DNA of 64,000 bases from Paraburkholderia rhizosphaerae (GTDB lineage Bacteria > Pseudomonadota > Gammaproteobacteria > Burkholderiales > Burkholderiaceae): assembly GCF_004366595.1 (NCBI RefSeq), contig NZ_SORE01000001.1:310001-374000 (forward strand), written 5' to 3'. Positions 17,416 to 25,312 of the stretch are shown here, in pieces (positions within the stretch are counted from its first letter, which is position 1; every line of letters starts with the position of its first letter). The translations under genes and the position numbers were made by a program. Below the pieces are notes generated by a model, which had not been told where the DNA came from, did not search any database, and worked only from the letters and a program-made list of their open reading frames with translations.

Positions 17416-17613
17416 ATGGCCCAGCCTCAGCCCAACGCCGAAGAAGTCGTGAAGGCTATTGCAGCTGAAACCAACACCCCTCCCGAAACCGTCTCGAAGT
17501 TGTATTCCGATACGCTGGCGCAATACAAGGCGGACGGTCGCATCGTCGATTACATGCCGCTTCTCGCCGCAAAAAAAGTGCGTGAGACGCTGCGCCATTC
17601 GTCACCCGGTTGA
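17416..17613 (+). CDS. DUF3562-family small protein
   Basis: 65 residues, predicted helical and soluble: EEVVKAIAAETNTPPETVSKLYSDTLAQY, then DYMPLLAAKKVRETL. This is the compact pattern of the Burkholderia DUF3562 family as I recall it. CGGAGAG precedes the ATG. Function unknown; such proteins often occur in several copies per genome. It stands alone, with the acetyltransferase 135 bp downstream. Confidence 0.8.
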   Translation: MAQPQPNAEEVVKAIAAETNTPPETVSKLYSDTLAQYKADGRIVDYMPLLAAKKVRETLRHSSPG

Positions 17614-17748
17614 AGCCGTCTACGCTCGCAGTGCTGCCGTAAAGCATCGTCCACCGCAGGGATGGGCGAAAGCGCAGGCGTACCCTTACGCGCTGAAATG
17701 TCCTATGCTGGTCGGCCAACGGGCATTCACACATAAGGAGACGTAGTC

Positions 17749-18216
17749 ATGACTGGCGCCACCCAGCTTCAGATTCGACCGGTGCACCCCGACGATTTCG
17801 ATGCGTGGCTGCCGCTCTGGGAAGGCTATAACCGCTTTTACGAGCGTACTGGCCCAAGCGCAGTGCCGCGCGAAGTCACACTATTGACGTGGGCGCGCTT
17901 CTTCGACGGACTGGAGCCGATGCATGCGCTGGTCGCGACACGCGACGGCAAGCTGGTGGGCCTCGTGCATTACCTGTATCACCGCCACACGACCATGGCA
18001 GGGCCAACCTGCTATCTGCAAGACCTCTTTACCGCTGAATCGGAGCGAGGCAAAGGAGTCGGCCGCGCGCTGATCGAACGCGTGTACGACGAGGCGCGCG
18101 CCGCGCGCGCGGAACGCGTCTACTGGACTACGCACGAGACCAACGCGACTGCCATGCGCCTTTACGACGGCATCGCCGACCGCTCGGGGTTCGTCGTCTA
18201 TCGCAAGGCGCTTTGA
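17749..18216 (+). CDS. GNAT-family N-acetyltransferase
   Basis: 155-residue single GNAT domain. Motif A, which binds acetyl-CoA, reads ERGKGVGRALIERV; the C-terminal strand-helix is YWTTHETNATAMRLYD, the usual N-x-A-x-x-L-Y-x signature. AAGGAGACGTAGTC precedes the ATG. Acceptor substrate unknown. It converges with the DUF3501 gene downstream. Confidence 0.92.
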   Translation: MTGATQLQIRPVHPDDFDAWLPLWEGYNRFYERTGPSAVPREVTLLTWARFFDGLEPMHALVATRDGKLVGLVHYLYHRHTTMAGPTCYLQDLFTAESERGKGVGRALIERVYDEARAARAERVYWTTHETNATAMRLYDGIADRSGFVVYRKAL

Positions 18217-18234
18217 GTCGGCGGACGGCTTCGC

Positions 18235-18816
18235 CTATCGCAAGTCGCCGAGCAACGACGCACGCACGTTCTGGTCGATCGTCTGCACAGGTGTCGGGTA
18301 GTTCGGGTGATCGCAGCCAATTCGCAGCGCCGCGCCGTCGCGCAAGCGCGCTTTCATATTCGGCGTGAACTCGAAGCGCACGAAGTGCACGGCCGAGGTT
18401 TTTTCGCCGTTTTCACGATCGAGGTCTTCGTCTGCGACTGCGTACACCGGCGCTTCGCCCTCGACCTCGACGAACACCCGGTCTTCGATGCCGATCAGCC
18501 GCGCGAGCGCCGCACGGCGTTCAACCTCGTTTTCGTACTCGATCTGCATGGTCGCCTTCAGATTGCTGCCGTCGGGCACCAGCGGCAGGTAGGCATCGAG
18601 TTCGCCCTGAATGCCCTCTTCGTCGAAGATCTTCTCGATGTGCAGCATTTCCTGGATCTGGTAACGAATCGTCAACTCATCCTCGAAGAGAAACGTGAGG
18701 TGGTTGCCCAGCCTCACCGTGCGGCGCTTCTTGTGCTCGATTACACGATCGCGCATTGTCATGCGCGACTTCGAATAATTCTCGAGCGACAACAGGGAGT
18801 TCCTTGCGATCGTCAT
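18235..18816 (-). CDS. DUF3501-family protein, last gene of the rubrerythrin operon
   Basis: 193 residues, soluble. Features are HKKRRTVRLGNHLTFLFEDELT near residue 30 and VHFVRFEFTPNMKARL near 145. DUF3501 proteins commonly sit with rubrerythrin and a GlpC-like Fe-S protein, and this is exactly that order: rubrerythrin, Fe-S protein, DUF3501, all on the minus strand with small gaps. The set is thought to act in peroxide or anaerobic redox stress; the job of DUF3501 itself is unknown. Confidence 0.88.
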   Translation of the reverse strand: MTIARNSLLSLENYSKSRMTMRDRVIEHKKRRTVRLGNHLTFLFEDELTIRYQIQEMLHIEKIFDEEGIQGELDAYLPLVPDGSNLKATMQIEYENEVERRAALARLIGIEDRVFVEVEGEAPVYAVADEDLDRENGEKTSAVHFVRFEFTPNMKARLRDGAALRIGCDHPNYPTPVQTIDQNVRASLLGDLR

Positions 18817-18841
18817 CGGATGTCCTTACGAAGTAGGAGTG

Positions 18842-20179
18842 TTATAGGCCGTACGCTTTGCGCAGCAGCGTCAGCGGATGCGCGAGTGGTGCCTTCGGCA
18901 GGCCGTTTGCGTCGAGCCCCTGTTCGATGTGGTGACCGGCTAGCTGGCAATCCGATGAGATGTAGTCAGGCTGTGGCTGCGCCATCGCCCTGAAGACCGG
19001 CGTGCCGATTTTCATCGCGATCTGGTGGAATTCCTTTTTCACGCCGAATGTGCCGGCATGGCCCGAGCAGCGCTCGACCACGGTCACCTGCGTATCCGGC
19101 ACCAGCGCGAGCGTCTCGGAAGTCTTGCGGCCGATATTCTGCACCCGCGCATGACACGGCACGTGATACGAGACCTTGCCTAGCGGCGTATTGAAGTCCG
19201 TCTTCAGCAGGCCGTCGCGGTGTCGCGACACGAAGTACTCGAACGGGTCCCAAAACGCTTCGCTGACCGCGCGCACGTCGGGGTCGTCCGGGAACATCAG
19301 CGGCAACTCGTGCTTGAACATCATCACACAACTCGGAATCGCGCCGATGATCGCGTAACCATTACGCGCATAGTGCGCGAGTACCGGCAGATTTTTCTCC
19401 TTCTTCCGCGCGACGCCTTCCAGGTTGCCTTGTTCGAGCAATGGCATCCCGCAACACGCTTCACTCGTCACCAGTTCGTACGGGATGCCATTGTGCGCAA
19501 GCACGGCAAGCAGGTCGTGACCGATGCCCGGCTCGTTGAAGTTAACGTAGCAGGTCGAATAAACCGCGACCTTGCCGGGGGTACGCTCGCCGTCGCGTAT
19601 CGGCGTTTGCGGTGATTGCTTCGCTGCACTGCGAAATTTGCGCGGAGCGAATGACGGCAGCCACGCGTCCTTGTCGACGCCGAGCGCCTTTTCCATCAGT
19701 CCGCGCGCGGCAGGCGTGCCGCTCACCGCATTGACAGTCTGCGTGACGACCGGGATGCCGGCGAGATGCCCGAGCGCGTCGGTATTCGACAGGAACCGGT
19801 CGCGCAGCTTCGCGTCACCACGCTTGTAGTTCGCGGCCTTGGCGCGCAGCATCAGATGCGGGAAATCGACATTCCAGGGATGCGGTGGCACATACGGGCA
19901 TTTCGTCATGTAGCAGAGGTCGCACAGATAGCATTGGTCGACTACCTTGCCGAAATTCGCTTTGTCCACGTCGTGCGCCTCGCCGGTGTCGGTTTCGTCG
20001 ACGAGATCAAACAGGGTCGGGAATGCACCGCACAGCGACACGCAGCGGCGGCAGCCCGCGCAAATATCGAAAACGCGGGTCAGTTCGTTGTCGATCGCGC
20101 TCTGCTCATAAAAGCTGTCGGATCGCCAGTCGAGCGCGTGTCGGGTGGGGGCTTCGAGACTGCCTTCCTTGTGGGGCAT
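18842..20179 (-). CDS. GlpC/heterodisulfide-reductase-like iron-sulfur protein
   Basis: 445 residues from the ATG at 20179 (GGAG 9 nt upstream); the longer frame to 20326 is probably untranslated leader. Two 4Fe-4S motifs lie near residues 45-105: CAGCRRCVSLC and CYLCDLCYMTKCP. Two CCG-type cysteine-rich domains follow, marked by SEACCGMPLLEQGN and VERCSGHAGTFG. This matches the electron-transfer subunit of GlpABC or HdrD-like enzymes. Lying between rubrerythrin and DUF3501, it probably feeds electrons to rubrerythrin, which is inference from gene order. Confidence 0.9.
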   Translation of the reverse strand: MPHKEGSLEAPTRHALDWRSDSFYEQSAIDNELTRVFDICAGCRRCVSLCGAFPTLFDLVDETDTGEAHDVDKANFGKVVDQCYLCDLCYMTKCPYVPPHPWNVDFPHLMLRAKAANYKRGDAKLRDRFLSNTDALGHLAGIPVVTQTVNAVSGTPAARGLMEKALGVDKDAWLPSFAPRKFRSAAKQSPQTPIRDGERTPGKVAVYSTCYVNFNEPGIGHDLLAVLAHNGIPYELVTSEACCGMPLLEQGNLEGVARKKEKNLPVLAHYARNGYAIIGAIPSCVMMFKHELPLMFPDDPDVRAVSEAFWDPFEYFVSRHRDGLLKTDFNTPLGKVSYHVPCHARVQNIGRKTSETLALVPDTQVTVVERCSGHAGTFGVKKEFHQIAMKIGTPVFRAMAQPQPDYISSDCQLAGHHIEQGLDANGLPKAPLAHPLTLLRKAYGL

Positions 20180-20350
20180 GACGTCAGTCTCCGTTTCATC
20201 GTTCTTGTGTACGCGGCGCGCCATATTGCGGGAAAAACCGGCACGCAACACCGCGCGAGAACTTGCGGTGCTTCGCCGCACGTTCTCGCGCAATGCTCGG
20301 GGCATGCCGTCGCCGGACGGCATCAAATGGCAGCGCCGGCCATCGCGTCG

Positions 20351-20773
20351 TCAATCCACCAGCGATTCGAGTGCCCTCGAATAGCGGTTCGCGTGGCTGC
20401 GTTCAGCCTTGGCTAGTGTTTCGAACCAGTTTGCGATTTCGTCGAAGCCCTCGTCGCGCGCCGTTTTCGCCATACCCGGATACATGTCCGTGTATTCATG
20501 CGTTTCACCGGCGATCGCGGCCTGCAGATTCAGGCGCGACGAACCGAATGGCAGGCCCGTGGCAGGGTCGCCCGTTGCCTCCAGATACTCGAGGTGACCG
20601 TGTGCATGACCGGTCTCTCCCTCGGCGGTTGAACGGAACAGCGCGGCTACGTCGTTCTGGCCTTCAACGTCCGCTTTCGCCGCGAAATACAGGTACCGAC
20701 GATTAGCTTGCGATTCACCGGCGAATGCGGCTTTCAGATTTTCTTCTGTTCTGGATCCCTTCAATTGCGTCAT
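20351..20773 (-). CDS. Rubrerythrin (ferritin-like diiron protein without rubredoxin domain)
   Basis: 140 residues from the ATG at 20773, with GGAGG 5 nt before it. Diiron ligands are visible in a four-helix bundle: [26 protein letters not shown] (ExxH), AGETHEY and [11 protein letters not shown] (ExxH). No C-terminal CxxC rubredoxin domain is present, so this is a short, sulerythrin-like form that needs an external electron donor. The following Fe-S protein is the natural candidate. Expected role: reduction of hydrogen peroxide in the cytoplasm. Confidence 0.93.
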   Translation of the reverse strand: MTQLKGSRTEENLKAAFAGESQANRRYLYFAAKADVEGQNDVAALFRSTAEGETGHAHGHLEYLEATGDPATGLPFGSSRLNLQAAIAGETHEYTDMYPGMAKTARDEGFDEIANWFETLAKAERSHANRYSRALESLVD

Positions 20774-20898
20774 CTGAGCCTCCATGCATGCCTTGTATTG
20801 TGGGAACGCGCGTTGGGGAACAAGGACAGTCGCGAACGACTCCGGCCGGACGCGCGCGCCTGAGCCGTGCCTTAAATCTAGAAGTTGGCTGATGCGTT

Positions 20899-20908
20899 CC
20901 CAATTGGG
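20899..20908. promoter_or_regulatory. Palindrome CCCAATTGGG upstream of the rubrerythrin operon
   Basis: Perfect 10-bp palindrome followed by a T6 run, 126 bp before the rubrerythrin start and in the divergent gap with the DUF3564 gene. It could be an operator for either direction; no matching regulator is identifiable. Confidence 0.3.
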
Positions 20909-21000
20909 TTTTTTAATCCCATCGATAGCCATTTGGCTTGCATAACGTATCACCCGACATAGACTGATGGTGCGCACAGGCTCTTTGCAATGGAACGGAA

Positions 21001-21360
21001 ATGCGGCTCACCATTCTTATCAACGGTTCGGATCCGACCGTCAATCACGACTATGCGGTGCTATGGCTCGATACTGAGCAGGGTCGATGGTCCAGGGAAG
21101 CACACGAAGGCGTTTTTCTGCCTCCCTGGGGAGAGTTGCGCGATCAGGACGGCGTCACAACCTTGTGCGCGCCGAGTGCGGCCGCGCCCCTTTGCACCTT
21201 GCGGGGGTTGCATATCGATCGCCGGGAACGCGTCAGTTCATCGCAAGGTGTCGCGGCCTGGGAGTCGGAAATTACACATTCGCCGATGAACGGATTCTGG
21301 CGTCTGCAAGCGGTCGATCGCCAGCCGGTCAAGGCGGAGCACAGTATTTTCGGGCGCTGA
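21001..21360 (+). CDS. DUF3564-family protein
   Basis: 119 residues beginning MRLTILINGSDP, with DYAVLWLDTEQGRWSREAHEG and LCTLRGLHIDRRERV. I recall this pattern from a Burkholderia-restricted family named DUF3564. AACGGAA lies just upstream of the ATG. Soluble, no motif of known chemistry. It is divergent from the rubrerythrin operon. An overlapping frame starting at 20990 is a shadow. Confidence 0.8.
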   Translation: MRLTILINGSDPTVNHDYAVLWLDTEQGRWSREAHEGVFLPPWGELRDQDGVTTLCAPSAAAPLCTLRGLHIDRRERVSSSQGVAAWESEITHSPMNGFWRLQAVDRQPVKAEHSIFGR

Positions 21361-21480
21361 CCGGTGCCGCGGCCGCGCGGCCAGCACGCGCTGGACTTGC
21401 CGGCAAGCCGACAGGCTACTCAGGGTGGAGGGCGCGGCGCTTTCTTTTGCCGGCGAGCATGCGTCGTCCAACGCGTGGCG

Positions 21481-21837
21481 CTAGTGGCTTGCGCCGTCGT
21501 ATAGCGTCGGTTTCAACGCTGTGGGATCCACATTGTCGAGACATCGCGCGTTGACCGCGACCATCGGCGTGCCGTCCGGCATCGCACCAAACGAAAACGC
21601 CTCAACACCGCAGACGCGGCAGAACTGATGCCTGATCGCCCGCTTGTTGAATAGATACTCCTGCGTCGCGCCTTGCGCCGCATTCAGGTGAAAGCGGTCG
21701 ACCTTTGCAAATGCGAGGATCAGTCCGCGCTTCCTGCAAATCGAGCAGTTGCAGGAAATGGTCTGGTCGAGATCGAGATCCACCGTGAATCGCAACGCGC
21801 CGCAATGGCAGGCGCCCGCATAGTTCTGTAGTGCCAT
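21481..21837 (-). CDS. GFA/CENP-V-family zinc protein
   Basis: 118 residues from the ATG at 21837 (GGAGAGGA upstream). The zinc-binding pattern of the glutathione-dependent formaldehyde-activating fold is clear: CHCG near residue 10, CNCSICRKRG near 30 and CRVCGVEAF near 82. Most family members have no proven activity, and the formaldehyde-activating label may not apply. It is monocistronic and divergent from the nuclease gene. Confidence 0.88.
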   Translation of the reverse strand: MALQNYAGACHCGALRFTVDLDLDQTISCNCSICRKRGLILAFAKVDRFHLNAAQGATQEYLFNKRAIRHQFCRVCGVEAFSFGAMPDGTPMVAVNARCLDNVDPTALKPTLYDGASH

Positions 21838-22048
21838 TTCCTCTCCGTCGTTCGTTTCTCCGAGCGGGCTCTTGCGCGCTGTTGCCGCTACGGCTCGCGG
21901 CAAAAAAGCGGCATCGCAGCCTGTCCGGAATGGATTGCTGCGGCGCAATCATGAGCTTCCGATCGCGCCACGCGCGACGCTATACTTGCGCACCTTGCGG
22001 CTTCTGCCAATCCCTTTTCACCTCCCGCCTCCGCCTCGTTCCCGATTT

Positions 22049-22798
22049 ATGAAGAAGTGGCTTCTCTGCTTACTGACCGTTGTGGCAGTACATGCGTCAG
22101 CCGCGCCGTCCTGCCCGGAATTCACACCCGGCGGCCAATGGCCGGTGCTGACCAACACGAAAATGGCGCCGAAAACGCGGCTGCTGTGTTACGCGGATTT
22201 CGCACTTTTGCATTCCGGCATCACGCATGGCCCGCTGTGGTCCGCCGAGCATCTGACGCGCGATCATATCGAAGCCGCCAAAGACATGACACGCACGAAC
22301 CGCTTCTTCGAAGAGTCGCGCCTTCCTGGCGGCGAAGGCGCAACGCTCGCGGACTACAAACGCAGCGGTTTCGATCGTGGCCATATGAGCGCCGCCGGCA
22401 ACCGCTGGAATAAGGAAGCGATGGCGGAATCGTTCTCGCTCGCGAACGTTATTCCGCAGAATCGTGAGAACAACGAACGCTTGTGGGCGCGCATCGAAAG
22501 CGCGGTACGCAAACTCGCGATGAAGTACGACGACACGTATGTCGTCACGGGTCCGATGTTCGTCGGGCAGCAGCTGCAAACCATCGGGCCAAACCATGTG
22601 TTCGTCCCAACCCGGTTATTCAAGGTGGTTTACGTGCCGTCGAAGCGGCTCGCATTCGCTGTCGTCGTGGACAATGTCGCGACAAGTCGCTACAACATCG
22701 AAACAGTACATGAACTCGAAGCCGCCAGCGGGATCCGTTTTCCAGGCATTCCGGAAAACGTGAAAGACCAGCGGCCAGGAGGGCTGAAAGGTGTTTAA
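22049..22798 (+). CDS. Exported DNA/RNA non-specific endonuclease (NUC1 family)
   Basis: 249 residues from the ATG at 22049. A lysine-led Sec signal peptide (about 1-18, ending ASA) directs export. The active-site motif is DRGHMSAAGN with catalytic His112; the downstream NVIPQNRENNERLW supplies the metal-binding Asn region. This is the EndA/NucA betabetaalpha-metal fold, cutting DNA and RNA without sequence preference. The next gene overlaps its last 8 bp, which suggests coupling. Confidence 0.93.
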   Translation: MKKWLLCLLTVVAVHASAAPSCPEFTPGGQWPVLTNTKMAPKTRLLCYADFALLHSGITHGPLWSAEHLTRDHIEAAKDMTRTNRFFEESRLPGGEGATLADYKRSGFDRGHMSAAGNRWNKEAMAESFSLANVIPQNRENNERLWARIESAVRKLAMKYDDTYVVTGPMFVGQQLQTIGPNHVFVPTRLFKVVYVPSKRLAFAVVVDNVATSRYNIETVHELEAASGIRFPGIPENVKDQRPGGLKGV

Positions 22799-23048
22799 CG
22801 CATATTCCAACGATGCCGACGTGCTCAACATTCAGGGCGATGCGCTCAGCGTGACGAACGGTACTACGCGAGTGATCATCAACGGCACGCTTGAACTGAC
22901 GAAGGACAAACGCGGCCTGAAGGCGGCGCTCGCACTCAAGCAGGCAGTCGACAATGTCGTGGCCGCACTGCAGGCGCAAGCGGATCTGCCTGAACGGATC
23001 AAGGATGAACCCGACGCAAAGCCGGGAATCGTCGACAATCCGTTCTAG
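22791..23048 (+). CDS. Small protein overlapping the nuclease gene
   Basis: 85 residues; its ATG lies 8 bp inside the nuclease gene, with AGGAGGGCTGAAAGGTG as ribosome-binding region. N-terminal half looks like beta strands (LNIQGDALSVTNGTTRVIINGTLEL), then an amphipathic helix (LKAALALKQAVDNVVAAL) and an acidic tail. No signal peptide or known domain. The overlap raises the possibility of a nuclease inhibitor, but a cytoplasmic protein guarding against an exported enzyme would be unusual; function unassigned. Confidence 0.78.
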   Translation: MFNAYSNDADVLNIQGDALSVTNGTTRVIINGTLELTKDKRGLKAALALKQAVDNVVAALQAQADLPERIKDEPDAKPGIVDNPF

Positions 23049-23096
23049 CGGAGCGCGTTCCCCAACCGCAATGCGCATTGACGGGGAGACACATCG

Positions 23097-23636
23097 ATGA
23101 AAACGCTGACCGATCAGCTCGCACAGTATGCGGCCTACCATCGTGACCGACGCAACGTCACGACGCATTTTGTGGGTATCCCGATGATCGTGCTCGCGTT
23201 GAGCGTGCTGCTCGGTCGGCCAGCGTCGACATTCGGCATGCTGCCGTTCACGGTGTCGCCCGCGTGGGCGTTGTTCGTGGCCGGCACGATTTACTACATC
23301 GTGCTCGATACGGCTCTCGGCATCATGATGGCGGTCGTGTCCGCGGTCTGCATTGTGTTCGGGCAATGGATTGCCGCGCAGTCGACAGCCGTCTGGCTCG
23401 CAACGGGTATCGGCCTGTTTGGCGTCGGCTGGATCGTCCAGTTCTTCGGGCATGTGGCTTTTGAGCATCGGAAGCCGGCATTCGTCGACGATCTGATCGG
23501 CCTGATGATCGGGCCGCTATTTCTGTTGACCGAAGCGCTGCTTGGCGCCGGATGGCGACCCGAACTACGTGCGTCGATCGAGCAGCGGATTGAAACGGCG
23601 CAATTGCACGGGCAAAGTGGCGTTGATCGCGAATGA
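23097..23636 (+). CDS. Mpo1-like (DUF962/YGL010w) membrane protein
   Basis: 179 residues. It opens LTDQLAQYAAYHRDRRNVTTHFVGIP, the conserved His-rich start of the family, followed by four hydrophobic segments and a late His in QFFGHVAFEHRKPAF. In yeast, Mpo1 is a 2-hydroxy fatty acid dioxygenase acting in lipid alpha-oxidation with histidine-bound iron; the bacterial role is not established. GGGGAGACACATCG precedes the ATG. Same strand and 48 bp after the small protein. Confidence 0.88.
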   Translation: MKTLTDQLAQYAAYHRDRRNVTTHFVGIPMIVLALSVLLGRPASTFGMLPFTVSPAWALFVAGTIYYIVLDTALGIMMAVVSAVCIVFGQWIAAQSTAVWLATGIGLFGVGWIVQFFGHVAFEHRKPAFVDDLIGLMIGPLFLLTEALLGAGWRPELRASIEQRIETAQLHGQSGVDRE

Positions 23637-23791
23637 CGCCGCAACGTCGGCGCGCGTGGACTGAGGCCCGATCCGAACCCTGCTGGCCGATAACCGATCA
23701 TCACGTTATCCATAAAGCATATTTACGCATGACCGGAGCAGCTAATTTTCGCGTTTAATTGATCGTGCCTTCAACACAAAGTCAATTAGAC

Positions 23792-25174
23792 ATGCAAACA
23801 AATACACGCCCCACCGGTGGAAATTCCACGCAATTCGATGATGTTAAAGACGGTCGTACCCACACATCCGGGCAGCCGATTGCACAGGAAAGTCCAAAGC
23901 GAGCGTTCTCGCAACCGAAAGAACAATTCGGGCAACCCAACGCCAGCGCCGCACCCGCAAAAGCCCGCCGTCCGTCCACTGCCCATCTGCTCACCGCTCA
24001 TTCCGCCGCCGGAGAAGCGGGTTCTGCGGCCGCAACCGGCCCCGGAACGGAAAACCAGCCAGTCTGGAATAAATCACCCGCGGACACGCAGAAAGACCTT
24101 GCTCAAGCTGCACAGACCGCCAAAGACAGAATCGACGCGGACGTAGCCAAGGTTTGGCAGGGGCAGATAAAGGACATCCGGGCCTGGCGCGAAAAAAACG
24201 TAGGAAATGAAGGCGCAGAAGACATAGCAAGGCAGCTTTTCAAGGATTCCGAGGCCTACATGCTCCTCGCGCAGGATGCACAATCGCGAAAAGACAACAT
24301 CGACGCCCAGGTGAAAGCGTTCCAGCCCAATCTGGACGCCAATGCAGCCGCTGTCGCTAGTAACAGCGGCAACTCTGACAAAACCGGCGAATTGATGAAA
24401 GAACGCCAAACGAATCTCGAGAACGCCATTGCCGACATCGACGATCAGGCCAACCTTTTCTCGACACTATCGGACAAAACGGTGAACAACATGCGCGTCG
24501 GCACCGATAAACAGCCGGAACGCGACTTCGTTTCGAAAAGACGCCAGAAACGGGATGCAAATGACGGTTCAGCCTCACACGCGCTAGCAAATATCGAGCA
24601 GACGGCGCAGCAAATCCAGCGATCGGCGTCGAGTGTTGCTGCGGCAGAACACGCCGCACAGACCAATGAGATGCCAAGGATCGACAATCACCGTGAACGA
24701 GAGGTTGCGTATTGCAAGGAATTGATCGAAACCGCTAGAGGACTGAATGGTCAGTTACAAAATCTGTCGGAAAACGAAACAACATTGAAGCTTCTTGGCA
24801 ATAAAAGCTGGAATGTGCCGGGCGCCGCTCAATCACTCACCGCGGCAAACGTGGTTGGTCTCGGACTGTCGGTCAAAAAGTTTGCGGATGAGGTTTCCGA
24901 CTATAAAGAAAAATCACGCCAAGGTTCTTTGACAAATGACGACAGATTCAAAATGGCACAGTCATCGATGCATCTGATCGGTTCAATGGCGCCGTATATC
25001 CCGGCAATAGGCCCGGTTCTCACGCCATTCCTAACCGTCGCCAATATGACGCTCGATCTGATCGGCGAAAACAAGCATACGCCGGTACAAAATGTTTATA
25101 GTCAGATGCAGTCACAATCGACTCGTTCGATCTTCAGCCGCAACTACTCATCTATCTCAGCGCCGCGTTTATAA
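23792..25174 (+). CDS. Effector-like protein of unknown function (460 aa), paralogue of the next gene
   Basis: 460 residues from the ATG at 23792; the frame extends to a TTG at 23759, and no strong ribosome-binding site decides the start. The first ~95 residues are polar (Gln/Thr/Ser/Pro/Ala), without a Sec signal. Residues ~95-240 are helical with KDIRAWREKNVGNEGAEDIARQL. After a charged linker, residues ~300-445 include a helical region and a hydrophobic hairpin-like stretch (APYIPAIGPVLTPFL). Both conserved blocks recur in the downstream 901-aa protein. No family recognised. Upstream DNA is AT-richer than the window average. Confidence 0.8.
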   Translation: MQTNTRPTGGNSTQFDDVKDGRTHTSGQPIAQESPKRAFSQPKEQFGQPNASAAPAKARRPSTAHLLTAHSAAGEAGSAAATGPGTENQPVWNKSPADTQKDLAQAAQTAKDRIDADVAKVWQGQIKDIRAWREKNVGNEGAEDIARQLFKDSEAYMLLAQDAQSRKDNIDAQVKAFQPNLDANAAAVASNSGNSDKTGELMKERQTNLENAIADIDDQANLFSTLSDKTVNNMRVGTDKQPERDFVSKRRQKRDANDGSASHALANIEQTAQQIQRSASSVAAAEHAAQTNEMPRIDNHREREVAYCKELIETARGLNGQLQNLSENETTLKLLGNKSWNVPGAAQSLTAANVVGLGLSVKKFADEVSDYKEKSRQGSLTNDDRFKMAQSSMHLIGSMAPYIPAIGPVLTPFLTVANMTLDLIGENKHTPVQNVYSQMQSQSTRSIFSRNYSSISAPRL

Positions 25175-25312
25175 AGTTGCGGGGGCAACCAAATCCGCAT
25201 GCGTCGGTCGCGGAGTTCGGTCGCGCATACTCAGGCAACACCCCAGTCACCTTTGCTCCTGGTCTAATCGTCCCGGTAGTCCTGGCAACACCATAACGGG
25301 AGACATGCGCTT

